Notes: generated by a model from the letters alone, not told the origin. 64,000 bases of DNA from Brevibacillus sp. (GCA_017656235.1 JACDOF010000003.1:1-64000); one strand, 5' to 3'; positions 1-7,589 are shown, numbered from the stretch's first letter. Numbers and translations: made by a program.

Positions 1-55
1 GAGCAACCGGCTGTTAACCGGTAGGTTGGCGGTTCGAGTCCGTCCTGAGGAGCCA
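1..55 (+). tRNA. tRNA-Asn (GTT), 5' part missing
   Basis: Only the anticodon arm, T arm and acceptor 3' half are inside the window. The anticodon GTT is at 13-15, the T loop reads GGTTCGAGTCC, and a CCA end is encoded at 53-55. The gene begins upstream of the window. It is the first member of a 13-gene array in trnD-like order. Confidence 0.9.
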
Positions 56-64
56 CTGTGCTGC

Positions 65-157
65 GGATGGATGTCCGAGAGGCCGAAGGAGCACGATTGG
101 AAATCGTGTAGACGGGGATAACTCGTCTCGTGGGTTCAAATCCCACTCCATCCGCCA
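65..157 (+). tRNA. tRNA-Ser (GGA)
   Basis: Class II tRNA with a long variable arm. The acceptor stem GGATGGA pairs with TCCATCC at 147-153, the anticodon GGA is at 99-101, and CCA is encoded at 155-157. Confidence 0.95.
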
Positions 158-168
158 TCTATCATCAT

Positions 169-245
169 GGCCCGTTGGTGAAGTGGTTTAACACAGCAGC
201 CTTTCACGCTGTCATGCAGGGGTTCGAATCCCCTACGGGTCACCA
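169..245 (+). tRNA. tRNA-Glu (TTC)
   Basis: The acceptor stem 169-175 pairs with 235-241, the anticodon TTC is at 203-205, the T arm is GGGGTTCGAATCCCC, and CCA is encoded at 243-245. Confidence 0.95.
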
Positions 246-257
246 TTCATTTGATTT

Positions 258-306
258 GCAATCCCCACAAAGCGATGCCTTCCGCCTTCCTTTGTGGGGT
301 GATTGC
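258..306 (+). other. Long hairpin between tRNA-Glu and tRNA-Val
   Basis: An almost perfect stem: GCAAT at 258-262 and CCCCACAAAG at 263-272 pair with CTTTGTGGGG at 290-299 and ATTGC at 302-306. The stem ends exactly where tRNA-Val begins. No T tract follows, so it is not a terminator. A role as a processing hairpin in the polycistronic tRNA precursor is inference. Confidence 0.6.
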
Positions 307-382
307 GGAGGCTTAGCTCAGCTGGGAGAGCATCTGCCTTACAAGCAGAGGGTCGGCGGTTCGATCCCGTCAGCCTCCACCA
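307..382 (+). tRNA. tRNA-Val (TAC)
   Basis: The acceptor stem GGAGGCT pairs with AGCCTCC at 372-378, the anticodon TAC is at 340-342, and CCA is encoded at 380-382. Confidence 0.95.
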
Positions 383-434
383 TAAGCCGAAATCGCCGTG
401 TCGTCGGCAACGTTTGGAAGAACTACAATATCGT

Positions 435-512
<78 letters not shown>

Positions 513-615
513 CTATCATCTGTACTACCTTGATTAACTTCTATGTTCAGATGAGATTGTAGTACCCGGCAGGGTGCAACCAATCATTTACCCGTAACAT
601 TTTGCCTGGTCTGCA

Positions 616-644
616 TTGAACAAGCGTGTTTGTTCGGCTAAAAT
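616..644 (+). promoter_or_regulatory. Internal promoter of the tRNA array
   Basis: -35 TTGAAC at 616-621, a 17-bp spacer and -10 TAAAAT at 639-644, about 20 bp upstream of tRNA-Asp. It lies in the only long gap of the array (512-662), which holds no gene. The second half of the array may therefore be transcribed independently. Read by eye. Confidence 0.6.
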
Positions 645-662
645 GGTGGTAACCACTTTTAT

Positions 663-739
663 GGAGCTGTGGTGAAGTTGGAGTTCACGCCGGTCTGTCA
701 CACCGGAGGTCGCGGGTTCGAGTCCCGTCAGCTCCGCCA
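663..739 (+). tRNA. tRNA-Asp (GTC)
   Basis: The acceptor stem GGAGCTG pairs with CAGCTCC at 729-735, the anticodon GTC is at 697-699, and CCA is encoded at 737-739. Confidence 0.95.
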
Positions 740-751
740 TTTTTTTATTAT

Positions 752-827
<76 letters not shown>

Positions 828-837
828 CTATTTTCAC

Positions 838-911
838 AGGGGCATAGTTTAATGGTAGAACAAAGGTCTCCAAAACCTTCAGTGTGGGTTCGATTCCTAC
901 TGCCCCTGCCA
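838..911 (+). tRNA. tRNA-Trp (CCA)
   Basis: The acceptor stem AGGGGCA pairs with TGCCCCT at 901-907, the anticodon CCA is at 870-872, and the 3' CCA is encoded at 909-911. In the B. subtilis trnD order Thr and Tyr would stand between Phe and Trp; both are absent here. Confidence 0.95.
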
Positions 912-926
912 GTACATCCTTCATAT

Positions 927-1003
927 GGCGGTCGTGGCGAAGGGGTTAACGCACCGGATTGTGGCTCCGGCATTCGTGGGTTCGAATCCCATCGATCGCC
1001 CCA
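927..1003 (+). tRNA. tRNA-His (GTG)
   Basis: An eight-pair acceptor stem including the extra G at position -1 (G927) paired with C1000, diagnostic of tRNA-His. The anticodon GTG is at 961-963 and CCA is encoded at 1001-1003. Confidence 0.95.
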
Positions 1004-1030
1004 TTTCTATCTACAATTCCATGAAGGCAT

Positions 1031-1105
1031 TGGGGCATAGCCAAGCGGTAAGGCAACGGACTTTGACTCCGTGATTCCTAGGTTCGAATCCTAGTGCCCC
1101 AGCCA
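1031..1105 (+). tRNA. tRNA-Gln (TTG)
   Basis: The acceptor stem TGGGGCA pairs with TGCCCCA at 1095-1101, the anticodon TTG is at 1063-1065, and CCA is encoded at 1103-1105. Confidence 0.95.
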
Positions 1106-1115
1106 TTGAATATAT

Positions 1116-1191
1116 GCGGACATAGCTCAGTTGGTAGAGCGTCGCCTTGCCAAGGCGAAGGCCGCGGGTTCGAACCCCGTTGTCCGCTCCA
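1116..1191 (+). tRNA. tRNA-Gly (GCC)
   Basis: The acceptor stem GCGGACA pairs with TGTCCGC at 1181-1187, the anticodon GCC is at 1149-1151, and CCA is encoded at 1189-1191. Confidence 0.95.
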
Positions 1192-1203
1192 TTTCTATTT
1201 TCC

Positions 1204-1278
1204 GGAGGTATAGCCAAGTGGTAAGGCACGGGTCTGCAAAACCCTTATTCCCCGGTTCGAATCCGGGTACCTCCTCCA
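1204..1278 (+). tRNA. tRNA-Cys (GCA)
   Basis: The acceptor stem GGAGGTA pairs with TACCTCC at 1268-1274, the anticodon GCA is at 1236-1238, and CCA is encoded at 1276-1278. Confidence 0.95.
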
Positions 1279-1298
1279 TATGAACGATTTTCCATCGT

Positions 1299-1385
1299 GC
1301 CGGTGTGGCGGAACTGGCAGACGCGCTTGACTCAAAATCAAGTTCTCGCAAGGGAGTGGGGGTTCGAGTCCCTTCACCGGCACCA
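1299..1385 (+). tRNA. tRNA-Leu (CAA)
   Basis: Class II tRNA with a long variable arm. The acceptor stem GCCGGTG pairs with CACCGGC at 1375-1381, the anticodon CAA is at 1333-1335, and CCA is encoded at 1383-1385. Last gene of the array. Confidence 0.95.
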
Positions 1386-1401
1386 ATACATGAAATCACT
1401 T

Positions 1402-1446
1402 AATCCTGAAGATCAAGAATACCTTGATTTTCAGGGTTATTTTTTT
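1402..1446 (+). terminator. Rho-independent terminator of the tRNA array
   Basis: A 16-bp stem, 1402-1417 with 1423-1438, around the loop AATAC, followed by a T tract at 1440-1446. It stands 17 bp after tRNA-Leu and closes the tRNA transcript. Confidence 0.92.
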
Positions 1447-1480
1447 ATGCGGTGGCGCCCTGTTCGTCCCAAGACAGCGT

Positions 1481-1567
1481 GTGTGTCAGGAGAGCGGCCA
1501 TTTTCCGCACGAACGACTTTGCCAACCATCCAAGCGGAGCTAGCCCGAAGCGGGGGCATGCGGGCGC
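1481..1567 (-). repeat. Dispersed intergenic repeat, copy A
   Basis: Read on the minus strand, this about 86-bp segment matches 3871-3956 with only about eight mismatches, and its core also matches 28845-28905. The core contains the words GGATGGTTGGC, AAGTCGTTC and AAAATGGCCGC. All three copies lie between genes. The rest of 1447-1790 holds no gene, only hairpins such as 1609-1630 (CCGCTTCG/CGAAGCGG) and 1693-1711 (CCCGGC/GCCGGG), whose role I cannot assign. Confidence 0.85.
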
Positions 1568-1793
1568 ACTTTGAACCAACGGCGGAGCAGCGCTGCTTAT
1601 GCGCCTGCCCGCTTCGGGATGGCGAAGCGGACAGCCCGGCACCATTGGTGGTTGGCAGCGGAGTGAGGAGAGAAAAATGTGCTCTTGGTGCTCCCGGCGT
1701 TCATCAGCCGGGCGGTGCGGCTTGCATTGAGCAGGTGAAAGGACATGCAGGCAATCAAGGAAGGTCCCGGAGGGGGACAACTGCAAATAAGAA

Positions 1794-1822
1794 TTGACAA
1801 CCACAAAACAGATAAATATACT
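1794..1822 (+). promoter_or_regulatory. Sigma-A promoter of the siderophore operon
   Basis: Consensus -35 TTGACA at 1794-1799, a 17-bp spacer and -10 TATACT at 1817-1822. The Fur box begins about 16 bp downstream of the -10 element, so Fur bound there would block the start of transcription. Confidence 0.8.
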
Positions 1823-1837
1823 TAACCTCATGAAGCA

Positions 1838-1871
1838 GATAATGATAATCATAATCATTGTCATTATCATT
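1838..1871 (+). promoter_or_regulatory. Fur box (overlapping 19-mers)
   Basis: A run of alternating GATAAT/ATTATC-type hexamers from 1838 to 1871 includes GATAATGATAATCATAATC. This is close to the Fur consensus and long enough for two overlapping sites. It predicts iron repression of the downstream lipoprotein and ATPase genes. Fur binding is inferred from the motif. Confidence 0.88.
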
Positions 1872-1978
1872 CAATTTCGCTTCGAGGGTGGCCGGCCATG
1901 CAATGACAGACTTGTTGCAAGAAGCGAAGAAAACGAAAAGTATTTTTTCTTATTGGCTGCGGAGTGAGGGAGAATCAA

Positions 1979-2947
1979 ATGTGGAACAATCGTTATATTC
2001 GGAAGATCCATTTTCTTTGTAGCGTTATTTTGCTGCTGGGAGTATTGTCTGCTTGCGGAGCGGGTTCCGTAAACACCCACAGCCCCGAAAATGCCAAACA
2101 GTCAGAAGACAACCGTGATACCATTATGTATCAGGCAGCGAACGGAGAGGTTCAAATCCCCAAAAATCCTGAGCGGGTTGTTGTGATCGCCGACAGCTAC
2201 GTAGGCTATTTTCTGGCACTGGGGATCAAGCCCGTAGGAGCTACGGATCATGCATTGAGCAACCCGTATTTTCAAGGTATGACAGACGGGATCGAGAGCA
2301 TAGGGGACGGCAAGTCGGTCGAGAAAATATTGGAACTTCAACCTGATCTGATCGTCACCTTCAGCGGATTCGACAATATAGACAAGCTGGAAAAAATCGC
2401 CCCAACCGTCGCGATTGAGTATGGAAAATTAGATTATCGTCAGCAGTTGAGGGAATTTGGCAAGATGACGGGCAGGGAAGATAAGGCGAATGCATGGATT
2501 GCCGAATGGGACCGCAAGATTGCCGAAAGCAAACCGAAGGTCCTGGCGGCCGTACGTGACAAAACCGTTTCTATCCTGCATCCTTATGCGAAAGGAATTT
2601 ACGCGTTCGGGCACAATTACGCGAGGGGCGGCGAAATTATTTACGGCGAGTTTCAATTAAAAGCGCCGCCGCTCATTCAGAAGGAAGCGATCGATAGCGG
2701 GCAGGGTTGGGCAAGTCTTTCCCTGGAAAGATTGCCCGATTATGCGGGGGATTACATCTTCACCAGCGCATGGTCCGGAGACGATGCCGATCCGGAAGTC
2801 GTCTATGGGAGCAGCATTTGGAAAGGGCTTCCTGCGGTGAAAAACAACCGCGTGTTTAACCAGGACCCCAAGGCTGCCTATTTCAACGACCCCATTTCCC
2901 TGGAAAAACATCTTGCGTTCATCGTTGAGAAGTTGACTCAACCGTAA
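1979..2947 (+). CDS. Iron-siderophore ABC transporter substrate-binding lipoprotein
   Basis: A 322-residue FecB/FhuD-type periplasmic-binding-fold protein that would capture a ferric siderophore outside the membrane. The N-terminus has basic residues, a hydrophobic segment and a lipobox LSAC with Cys26, so it is a lipoprotein. The stretch NPERVVVIADSYVGYFLALGI, LQPDLIVTF and the helical linker are typical of the family. The ATG at 1979 is chosen because AGTGAGGGAG stands 6-8 bp upstream; an in-frame GTG at 1964 lies inside that ribosome binding site. It forms an operon with the ATPase after a 30-bp gap and follows a promoter and Fur box. No permease gene is present, so it must borrow one encoded elsewhere. 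The exact siderophore is unknown. Confidence 0.9.
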   Translation: MWNNRYIRKIHFLCSVILLLGVLSACGAGSVNTHSPENAKQSEDNRDTIMYQAANGEVQIPKNPERVVVIADSYVGYFLALGIKPVGATDHALSNPYFQGMTDGIESIGDGKSVEKILELQPDLIVTFSGFDNIDKLEKIAPTVAIEYGKLDYRQQLREFGKMTGREDKANAWIAEWDRKIAESKPKVLAAVRDKTVSILHPYAKGIYAFGHNYARGGEIIYGEFQLKAPPLIQKEAIDSGQGWASLSLERLPDYAGDYIFTSAWSGDDADPEVVYGSSIWKGLPAVKNNRVFNQDPKAAYFNDPISLEKHLAFIVEKLTQP

Positions 2948-2977
2948 TGGGCATCCATTCAGCAAGTGAGGGAAGCG

Positions 2978-3766
2978 ATGGACATGGAACGTTTGTACAC
3001 ACAACAACTCGATATCGGATATGCCGAAACGTTGATTGTGAAAAATTTGAACTTAACCATACCAACAGCAAAAATTACAGCTCTTGTCGGCTCGAACGGA
3101 TCCGGCAAATCGACCATATTAAAAACCATGGCCCGGATTATGAAGCCAAAAGCAGGCGCCGTCCTGCTGGACGGGAAGACGATTCATGGACAGCCGACGA
3201 AGGAAGTAGCCAAGCAGCTGGCTATTTTGCCGCAGAACCCGACAGCTCCGGAAGGACTGACCGTTTCTGAACTTGTCGGTTATGGACGGTTTCCTCACCA
3301 AAAGCGAAATGGCTTGACTCGCGAAGACAAAGAGATTATCCATTGGGCCATCCGGGTTACTGGAATGGAACCTTTTTACGATCGCCCTGTCGATCAACTG
3401 TCTGGCGGCCAGCGCCAGCGGGCCTGGATCGCCATGGCGCTCGCCCAGCAGACCGATATCTTGTTCTTGGATGAGCCGACCACATTCCTGGACATGGCCC
3501 ATCAGTTGGAAGTGCTGCAGCTGCTGCAAAAATTGAATCAAGATGAAGGGCGAACGATCGTCATGGTCGTTCACGATTTGAATCATGCTTCTCGTTATGC
3601 TCATCATATCGTGGCCATCAAATCGGGAACGGTGGTCAGAGCAGGATCTCCGCATCAGGTCATTACGGAAGAAGTGCTGCGCGAGGTGTTTGGCATAGAG
3701 GCCGATATCCTGCCCGATCCCAGAACGGGTGTGCCGCTGTGCCTTCCGTTTGAACTGGCTATTTGA
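2978..3766 (+). CDS. Iron-siderophore ABC transporter ATP-binding protein
   Basis: A 262-residue FecE/FhuC-type ATPase. Walker [10 protein letters not shown] is at residues 38-46, the signature LSGGQRQR at 141-148, Walker B ILFLDEP at 161-167, and the switch His lies in VVHDLNHA. The C-terminus ends in the family's [13 protein letters not shown]-type motif. Start ATG 2978 has GTGAGGG five bases upstream; GTG 2966 overlaps that site and ATG 2984 is the other option. It is the second gene of the Fur-controlled operon and would energise siderophore uptake with a permease not found here. It is a close paralogue of the ATPase at 49891. Confidence 0.9.
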   Translation: MDMERLYTQQLDIGYAETLIVKNLNLTIPTAKITALVGSNGSGKSTILKTMARIMKPKAGAVLLDGKTIHGQPTKEVAKQLAILPQNPTAPEGLTVSELVGYGRFPHQKRNGLTREDKEIIHWAIRVTGMEPFYDRPVDQLSGGQRQRAWIAMALAQQTDILFLDEPTTFLDMAHQLEVLQLLQKLNQDEGRTIVMVVHDLNHASRYAHHIVAIKSGTVVRAGSPHQVITEEVLREVFGIEADILPDPRTGVPLCLPFELAI

Positions 3767-3806
3767 CAAGAAAATACCAAACCTACTACATGTTTACCGA
3801 TGGCAT

Positions 3807-3843
3807 ACCCTGACGATCAGACCCCGCATCGTCAGGGTTTTTC
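3807..3843 (+). terminator. Rho-independent terminator of the siderophore operon
   Basis: ACCCTGACGAT at 3807-3817 pairs with ATCGTCAGGGT at 3828-3838, followed by a T-rich run to 3845. Confidence 0.92.
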
Positions 3844-3870
3844 TTTACCGTGGTGTCGTTTGGCCAAGTT

Positions 3871-3956
3871 GCGCCCGTATGCCCCCGCTTCGGGCTTGCT
3901 CCGCTCGGATGGTTGGCCAAGTCGTTCATTCGGAAAATGGCCGCCCTCCTGTCACA
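3871..3956 (+). repeat. Dispersed intergenic repeat, copy B
   Basis: The plus-strand copy is about 91 percent identical to copy A (1481-1567). A weaker similarity to the region after copy C appears further downstream around 4038-4075, at a GTGTTCACGA word. The gap 3844-4130 holds no gene. Confidence 0.85.
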
Positions 3957-4131
3957 GAACACGCTTTGTATTCAATCTGCAGGATGTGACGGCACTTCGG
4001 GCGAACCGGGGACCATACGGCGCTGATCGAGTCTCAACACGCCCGCACTGGTGTTCACGACACTTTGTGTCTACTTCTGCGAGCCACCTGTCACTTGCAC
4101 CGGCTGCAAGTACTATGATATGTTATAAACG

Positions 4132-4147
4132 TTAACAACATTGTTAA
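4132..4147 (+). promoter_or_regulatory. Palindromic operator upstream of the GbsR-like gene
   Basis: A perfect inverted repeat, TTAACAA (4132-4138), CA, TTGTTAA (4141-4147), 25 bp before the start codon. Its size suits a dimeric winged-helix repressor, most simply the product of the adjacent gene acting on itself (inference). Confidence 0.65.
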
Positions 4148-4172
4148 TGAAATTATTGTGGAGGTAAGAAGC

Positions 4173-4685
4173 GTGTGGTCTTCCTTAGGGCAGCTGGAAC
4201 AGAAGTTTGGTGAAGGATTGGCTCGTTCTTGTGAATGGGGAGGCAGCAGTCCGCTCAGCAGCCGACTGTTTGCCTTGCTGGTGTTTTCCACCAAGCCGCT
4301 CAGTCTAAACGAGATGGCAGAGCAGTTGGGGGTAACCAAGGCAGCGGTCAGTGTCAGAATCCGGGCATTGGAACAGCAAGGGCTATGCATCAAAACGTCT
4401 CATCTCAGCGATCGGCGAGACTATTACCATTTGGCCGAGGATGCCGGGATGGTTACGCTGCAAAACGGTTTAAACAGTATGCGCAGCCTTACGCACTTTT
4501 TGGGACAGATGCTGGCCGAATGGCCGGAAGATGACCCTGCTGCGCAAACGGCAGAAGGACGGACAGTTAAGCGGCGGCTGTTGGAAATGAAGGCGCTGTA
4601 CGACCTGATGTTTGCTTACCTGGAAAAACTGGAAAACGAATGGCATGTACAAAAGCAGCAGTTGGCGGAGGAACTGGAGCCATGA
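4173..4685 (+). CDS. GbsR/MarR-like winged-helix transcriptional regulator
   Basis: A 170-residue predicted DNA-binding protein. The segment SLNEMAEQLGVTKAAVSVRI at about residues 48-67 is a helix-turn-helix, followed by a wing-like SDRRDYYHL. The C-terminal half is helical and suits dimerisation. GTG 4173 is taken as start because GGAGGT lies 7 bp upstream; an in-frame GTG at 4158 is inside the ribosome binding site. The stop overlaps the start of the methyltransferase gene (ATGA), so the two are translationally coupled. A palindrome 25 bp upstream suggests autoregulation. The effector is unknown. Confidence 0.8.
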   Translation: MWSSLGQLEQKFGEGLARSCEWGGSSPLSSRLFALLVFSTKPLSLNEMAEQLGVTKAAVSVRIRALEQQGLCIKTSHLSDRRDYYHLAEDAGMVTLQNGLNSMRSLTHFLGQMLAEWPEDDPAAQTAEGRTVKRRLLEMKALYDLMFAYLEKLENEWHVQKQQLAEELEP

Positions 4686-5305
4686 AGCAGGACCGCCTGA
4701 TTCGCCTCTTTGACAAACAGGCCAGCTGGTACGAGAAGAAACGGAAAAGACAGGAACTGGGATTCTTTCGGCAGCAGCTGCTCAGATCGGCCAAGGGAAA
4801 GGTGTTGGAAGTGGCCGCTGGAGCTGGGGCCAATTTTGCCTATTACCCACGTGACGTGGAATTGACAGCTGTCGACTTCAGCCCGGAAATGCTGATAAGG
4901 GCGAGGGAAGTGGCCCGTGAATCTGATCGAATGGTAACCTTTATCCAGGCTGATGTGGAAAGCCTTGCCTTTGCCCCCGATTCATTTGATACGGTGGTCT
5001 CAACCCTGTCATTGTGTGCCTACCAAGACCCTGTTCAAGTGCTGCGTCAATGCTGCCGCTGGTGCCGCAAGGAGGGGCGCATCCTGCTCCTGGAGCACGG
5101 GCTTAGCTCCTGGCGAAGCATCGCTTTCTTGCAGAAGGCCGCAGATCCGCTTGCGTATCGAATGATCGGCTGTCACCAAAACCGGGACATCATGCAGATT
5201 CTTCGCTCCTCCGGCCTCCTTATCGAACGAGCGGAGCGATTCTGGGCGGGCATGGTTCACCTGATCTGGGCAAGACCTGATAAACAGGATTTCAGCCGGG
5301 TATGA
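4682..5305 (+). CDS. Class I SAM-dependent methyltransferase
   Basis: A 207-residue Rossmann-fold methyltransferase of the Methyltransf_11/UbiE-like type. Motif I VLEVAAGAGANF is at about residues 40-51, the acidic residue after strand 2 is in LTAVDFSPEML, and motif IV lies in SFDTVVSTLSLC. The C-terminal part resembles small phospholipid or quinone methyltransferases, but the substrate cannot be read from sequence. ATG 4682 overlaps the TGA of the regulator gene by four bases, and GGAG is near; the longer in-frame start at 4640 lies inside the regulator gene. Confidence 0.85.
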   Translation: MKQDRLIRLFDKQASWYEKKRKRQELGFFRQQLLRSAKGKVLEVAAGAGANFAYYPRDVELTAVDFSPEMLIRAREVARESDRMVTFIQADVESLAFAPDSFDTVVSTLSLCAYQDPVQVLRQCCRWCRKEGRILLLEHGLSSWRSIAFLQKAADPLAYRMIGCHQNRDIMQILRSSGLLIERAERFWAGMVHLIWARPDKQDFSRV

Positions 5306-5322
5306 CAGGGGAGGAGGAAAAG

Positions 5323-5403
5323 ATGCTCTACGGCAGTTTGTTTCTGGGTGCATTAATACGGCCGGATGCAGTGCGGCAGGCCATTCATTTGAGCAAGAAT
5401 TGA
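5323..5403 (+). CDS. Possible 26-residue peptide
   Basis: A short open frame preceded by a very strong GGGGAGGAGG site 6 bp before ATG 5323. It encodes 26 residues, starting MLYGSLFLGALIR and ending in LSKN. It sits 17 bp after the methyltransferase stop and could be the third cistron of that operon or a leader peptide of the permease gene. I recognise no family. The strength of the Shine-Dalgarno sequence is the only support. Confidence 0.35.
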   Translation: MLYGSLFLGALIRPDAVRQAIHLSKN

Positions 5404-5547
5404 TGTTCTTTTCATGTATAATACATAGCAGTACGGAAGTGTTTGACCCGGTATGCTGTATCTATTGCACGGAAAGGAAAACGTCAGTCGGACAACTCAA
5501 ACGGAAGATCCGTCCTGGCCATACTGAAGGAAGCGGAGAGGACATAC

Positions 5548-6894
5548 ATGAGATACGGTATGCAAGAGAGACCGGGGGCGGGGGTCACGCTTCTGGCGGC
5601 TCTGCAGTGGCTGATCGTGACACTGTCCAGTACGATCGCTGTACCCCTGGTCATCGGAGACATTTACGGACTGGAGGCGGCGGAAACAGGCCGGCTGATG
5701 CAGCAAACCATCTTTTACGCCGGACTGGCTTCGCTGCTGCAGGTGTTGTGGGGGCATGGCTATCCGATGATGGAGGGTCCCGCCGGGCTCTGGTGGGGGA
5801 TTTTTGTCATTCTGGCACAGATTGGGGAGAGCGTCGGGCAGGATCCGCGAATGATCGGGCAATCGTTTCAAACCGGATTGATTCTGGCTGGTCTGATTTT
5901 TTTCATTCTGGGCATGGGCAAGCTGATTGAACGGATTCAGCGCCTGTTTACGCCGATTGTGACCGGCACCTATATGACGCTGCTGGCCGTTTCTCTTTGC
6001 GGCGTGTTTATCAAGGGGATGCTGGGTATTGGGTTCCGGCAATCCGCTTACGTTCTGCCGGACATTGCCGCTGCCTCTGTGGTCATCGTCATACTGGTCC
6101 TGCTTTTTACGCGGGTTCGGCAGATCGCCAGCTTTGCGGTCCTTGCGGGCATGGTGATCGGCTGGATCGGATACGCGGTCATGGGCTGGGCGGAGCCGAT
6201 TACAGCCAATGAGGAAGCTGTCGTGCTGCCCGGTCTGTTCTTCTGGGGGCCGCCGGCCTGGAACGGGGGCGTGCTGTTGACCAGTGTGTTAACCGGTTTT
6301 GTCCTGTTGACCAACCTGATCACCAGTATTGCTGTCGTGGGCAAAGCCGCCCGAGCGGAGCCGACAGGTGCCCGCTACAATCGCGGAGGAGTTTTTACCG
6401 GTATCTCCCACATCATTTCCGGCGCTTCCGGGGTGGTCGGAATGATCCCCCTGTCGCTGGCGGCGGCAGTGATTGAGACGACAAAGATGGCGGCGAGACG
6501 ACCCTTTATCCTGGCCATGCTGGCAATGATGGTGATCGGCATCCTGCCGTCCGCAGCGCAGTTTCTGGCGTCGGTTCCGGCACCGGTCGCCTATGCGGCG
6601 ATGTTTATTACCTACACGCAGCTGCTTGGTTTCGGACTGAAGGACTTCGGCAAAGTGGCGATGGATGAGCGGAACGTGATTGTGCTTGGCAGTTCGCTGT
6701 TGATCGGCATCGGCGTGATGTTTGTCCCGACAGACGCCTGGAAGTCGCTGCACCCCTTGTTCAGCTTTCTTTTGGGCAACGGATTGCTGCTCGGCGTCTT
6801 GATCGCCTTGCTGCTTGAGCACGTTGTCCTGCCTCGTCGGCAAAAGCAGCCAGACGGCAAGAGTCCCCTCCCGCCGACGGCTTCCGGCAAGTAG
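5548..6894 (+). CDS. NCS2-family purine or uracil permease
   Basis: A 448-residue polytopic membrane protein with about 12-14 hydrophobic segments. Features of nucleobase-cation symporter-2 are visible: AALQWLIVTLSSTIAVPLVIG near the N-terminus, EGPAGLWWGIFV in TM3, and the domain after ISGASGVVGMIPLSLAAAVI. It should import a purine or xanthine-type base with a cation; the substrate is undetermined. ATG 5548 has GGAGAGG 6 bp upstream; a longer in-frame start at 5443 has no such site. The 5404-5547 leader shows no purine riboswitch signature that I can recognise. Confidence 0.82.
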   Translation: MRYGMQERPGAGVTLLAALQWLIVTLSSTIAVPLVIGDIYGLEAAETGRLMQQTIFYAGLASLLQVLWGHGYPMMEGPAGLWWGIFVILAQIGESVGQDPRMIGQSFQTGLILAGLIFFILGMGKLIERIQRLFTPIVTGTYMTLLAVSLCGVFIKGMLGIGFRQSAYVLPDIAAASVVIVILVLLFTRVRQIASFAVLAGMVIGWIGYAVMGWAEPITANEEAVVLPGLFFWGPPAWNGGVLLTSVLTGFVLLTNLITSIAVVGKAARAEPTGARYNRGGVFTGISHIISGASGVVGMIPLSLAAAVIETTKMAARRPFILAMLAMMVIGILPSAAQFLASVPAPVAYAAMFITYTQLLGFGLKDFGKVAMDERNVIVLGSSLLIGIGVMFVPTDAWKSLHPLFSFLLGNGLLLGVLIALLLEHVVLPRRQKQPDGKSPLPPTASGK

Positions 6895-6905
6895 CAAATC
6901 AATCG

Positions 6906-7589
6906 TCAGGAGCAGGAGACGAGTTGGGTGAAAACCGCCTCTCCGCCGTTGATATCGGTAAACATCCGGGCCGACATGCCGAGGATCTGTTCGCGTTGGT
7001 TGACGGATACCTGCTGATGAAAGAAGATCACCTGCAGCAAATCAACGGTATCGTCGGTTACGCTGGTTCGCACCGAATCGACGATCGGGCTGCCGAACGG
7101 ACCGTCTTCATCGGCAAGCAGCAGTTTGCCGTTCATGTCCACCTCTCGGCCGTTTAACGCCAGGTAGCGGTCTCCCTCACGCCCCAGACGGCAGACGACC
7201 GGTCCGCGAATCAGCGTCCGGTTGTAAATGCCGTACGGCAGGGCATGCTGGATGGAAAGGAAGTTGTTCACGTCAACTGCCGTATTGATCCAGTGGAACG
7301 GATTTCCCTGCAATAGGCGGCGCAGCAGTGCCTCTGAAGAAGGCCGATAACGCGAAGGGTCTATGCCCAGTTTTTTAAAGTCAGCCCGCCACTCCCGAAC
7401 CCCTTCCACCTCGGTCAGTTTGGACCGTTCATGTTCCAGCCGCAGTGACTCCACGTACAGATTGATCCGGCCCTGAAGCAGTTTGGGAGAAGGAGAGAGA
7501 CTGCATCCTTCGTAGTGGATCACCCCGAGAGCCAGGCGGGGAGTTCGTTCCGCTACGGCTGCATCGATCAAAACCTTCACCGCTTGCAC
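6906..7589 (-). CDS. B3/B4 tRNA-binding-domain protein
   Basis: A 227-residue stand-alone protein with the B3/B4 domain also found in the beta subunit of phenylalanyl-tRNA synthetase. Visible family features are WRADFKKLGIDPSRYRPSSEALLRRLLQG around residues 70-95, NTAVDVNNFLSIQHALP, and the C-terminal DGPFGSPIVDS(V/R)RTSVT block. Such free domains are thought to act in amino-acid or tRNA editing, but no function is proven for this one. It is divergent from rnhA and convergent with the permease gene, 11 bp away. Confidence 0.8.
   Translation of the reverse strand: MQAVKVLIDAAVAERTPRLALGVIHYEGCSLSPSPKLLQGRINLYVESLRLEHERSKLTEVEGVREWRADFKKLGIDPSRYRPSSEALLRRLLQGNPFHWINTAVDVNNFLSIQHALPYGIYNRTLIRGPVVCRLGREGDRYLALNGREVDMNGKLLLADEDGPFGSPIVDSVRTSVTDDTVDLLQVIFFHQQVSVNQREQILGMSARMFTDINGGEAVFTQLVSCS

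Noticed and set aside
1580-1790. Possible cobalamin or other riboswitch before the siderophore gene
   Set aside because: Hairpins are present but no B12 box or other conserved core, and the region lies upstream of a consensus promoter.
1445-1870. Minus-strand frame of 141 codons
   Set aside because: It runs through repeat copy A, the promoter and the Fur box; its start has no ribosome binding site.
5404-5547. Purine riboswitch before the NCS2 permease
   Set aside because: The conserved J/loop words of the purine aptamer are not found.
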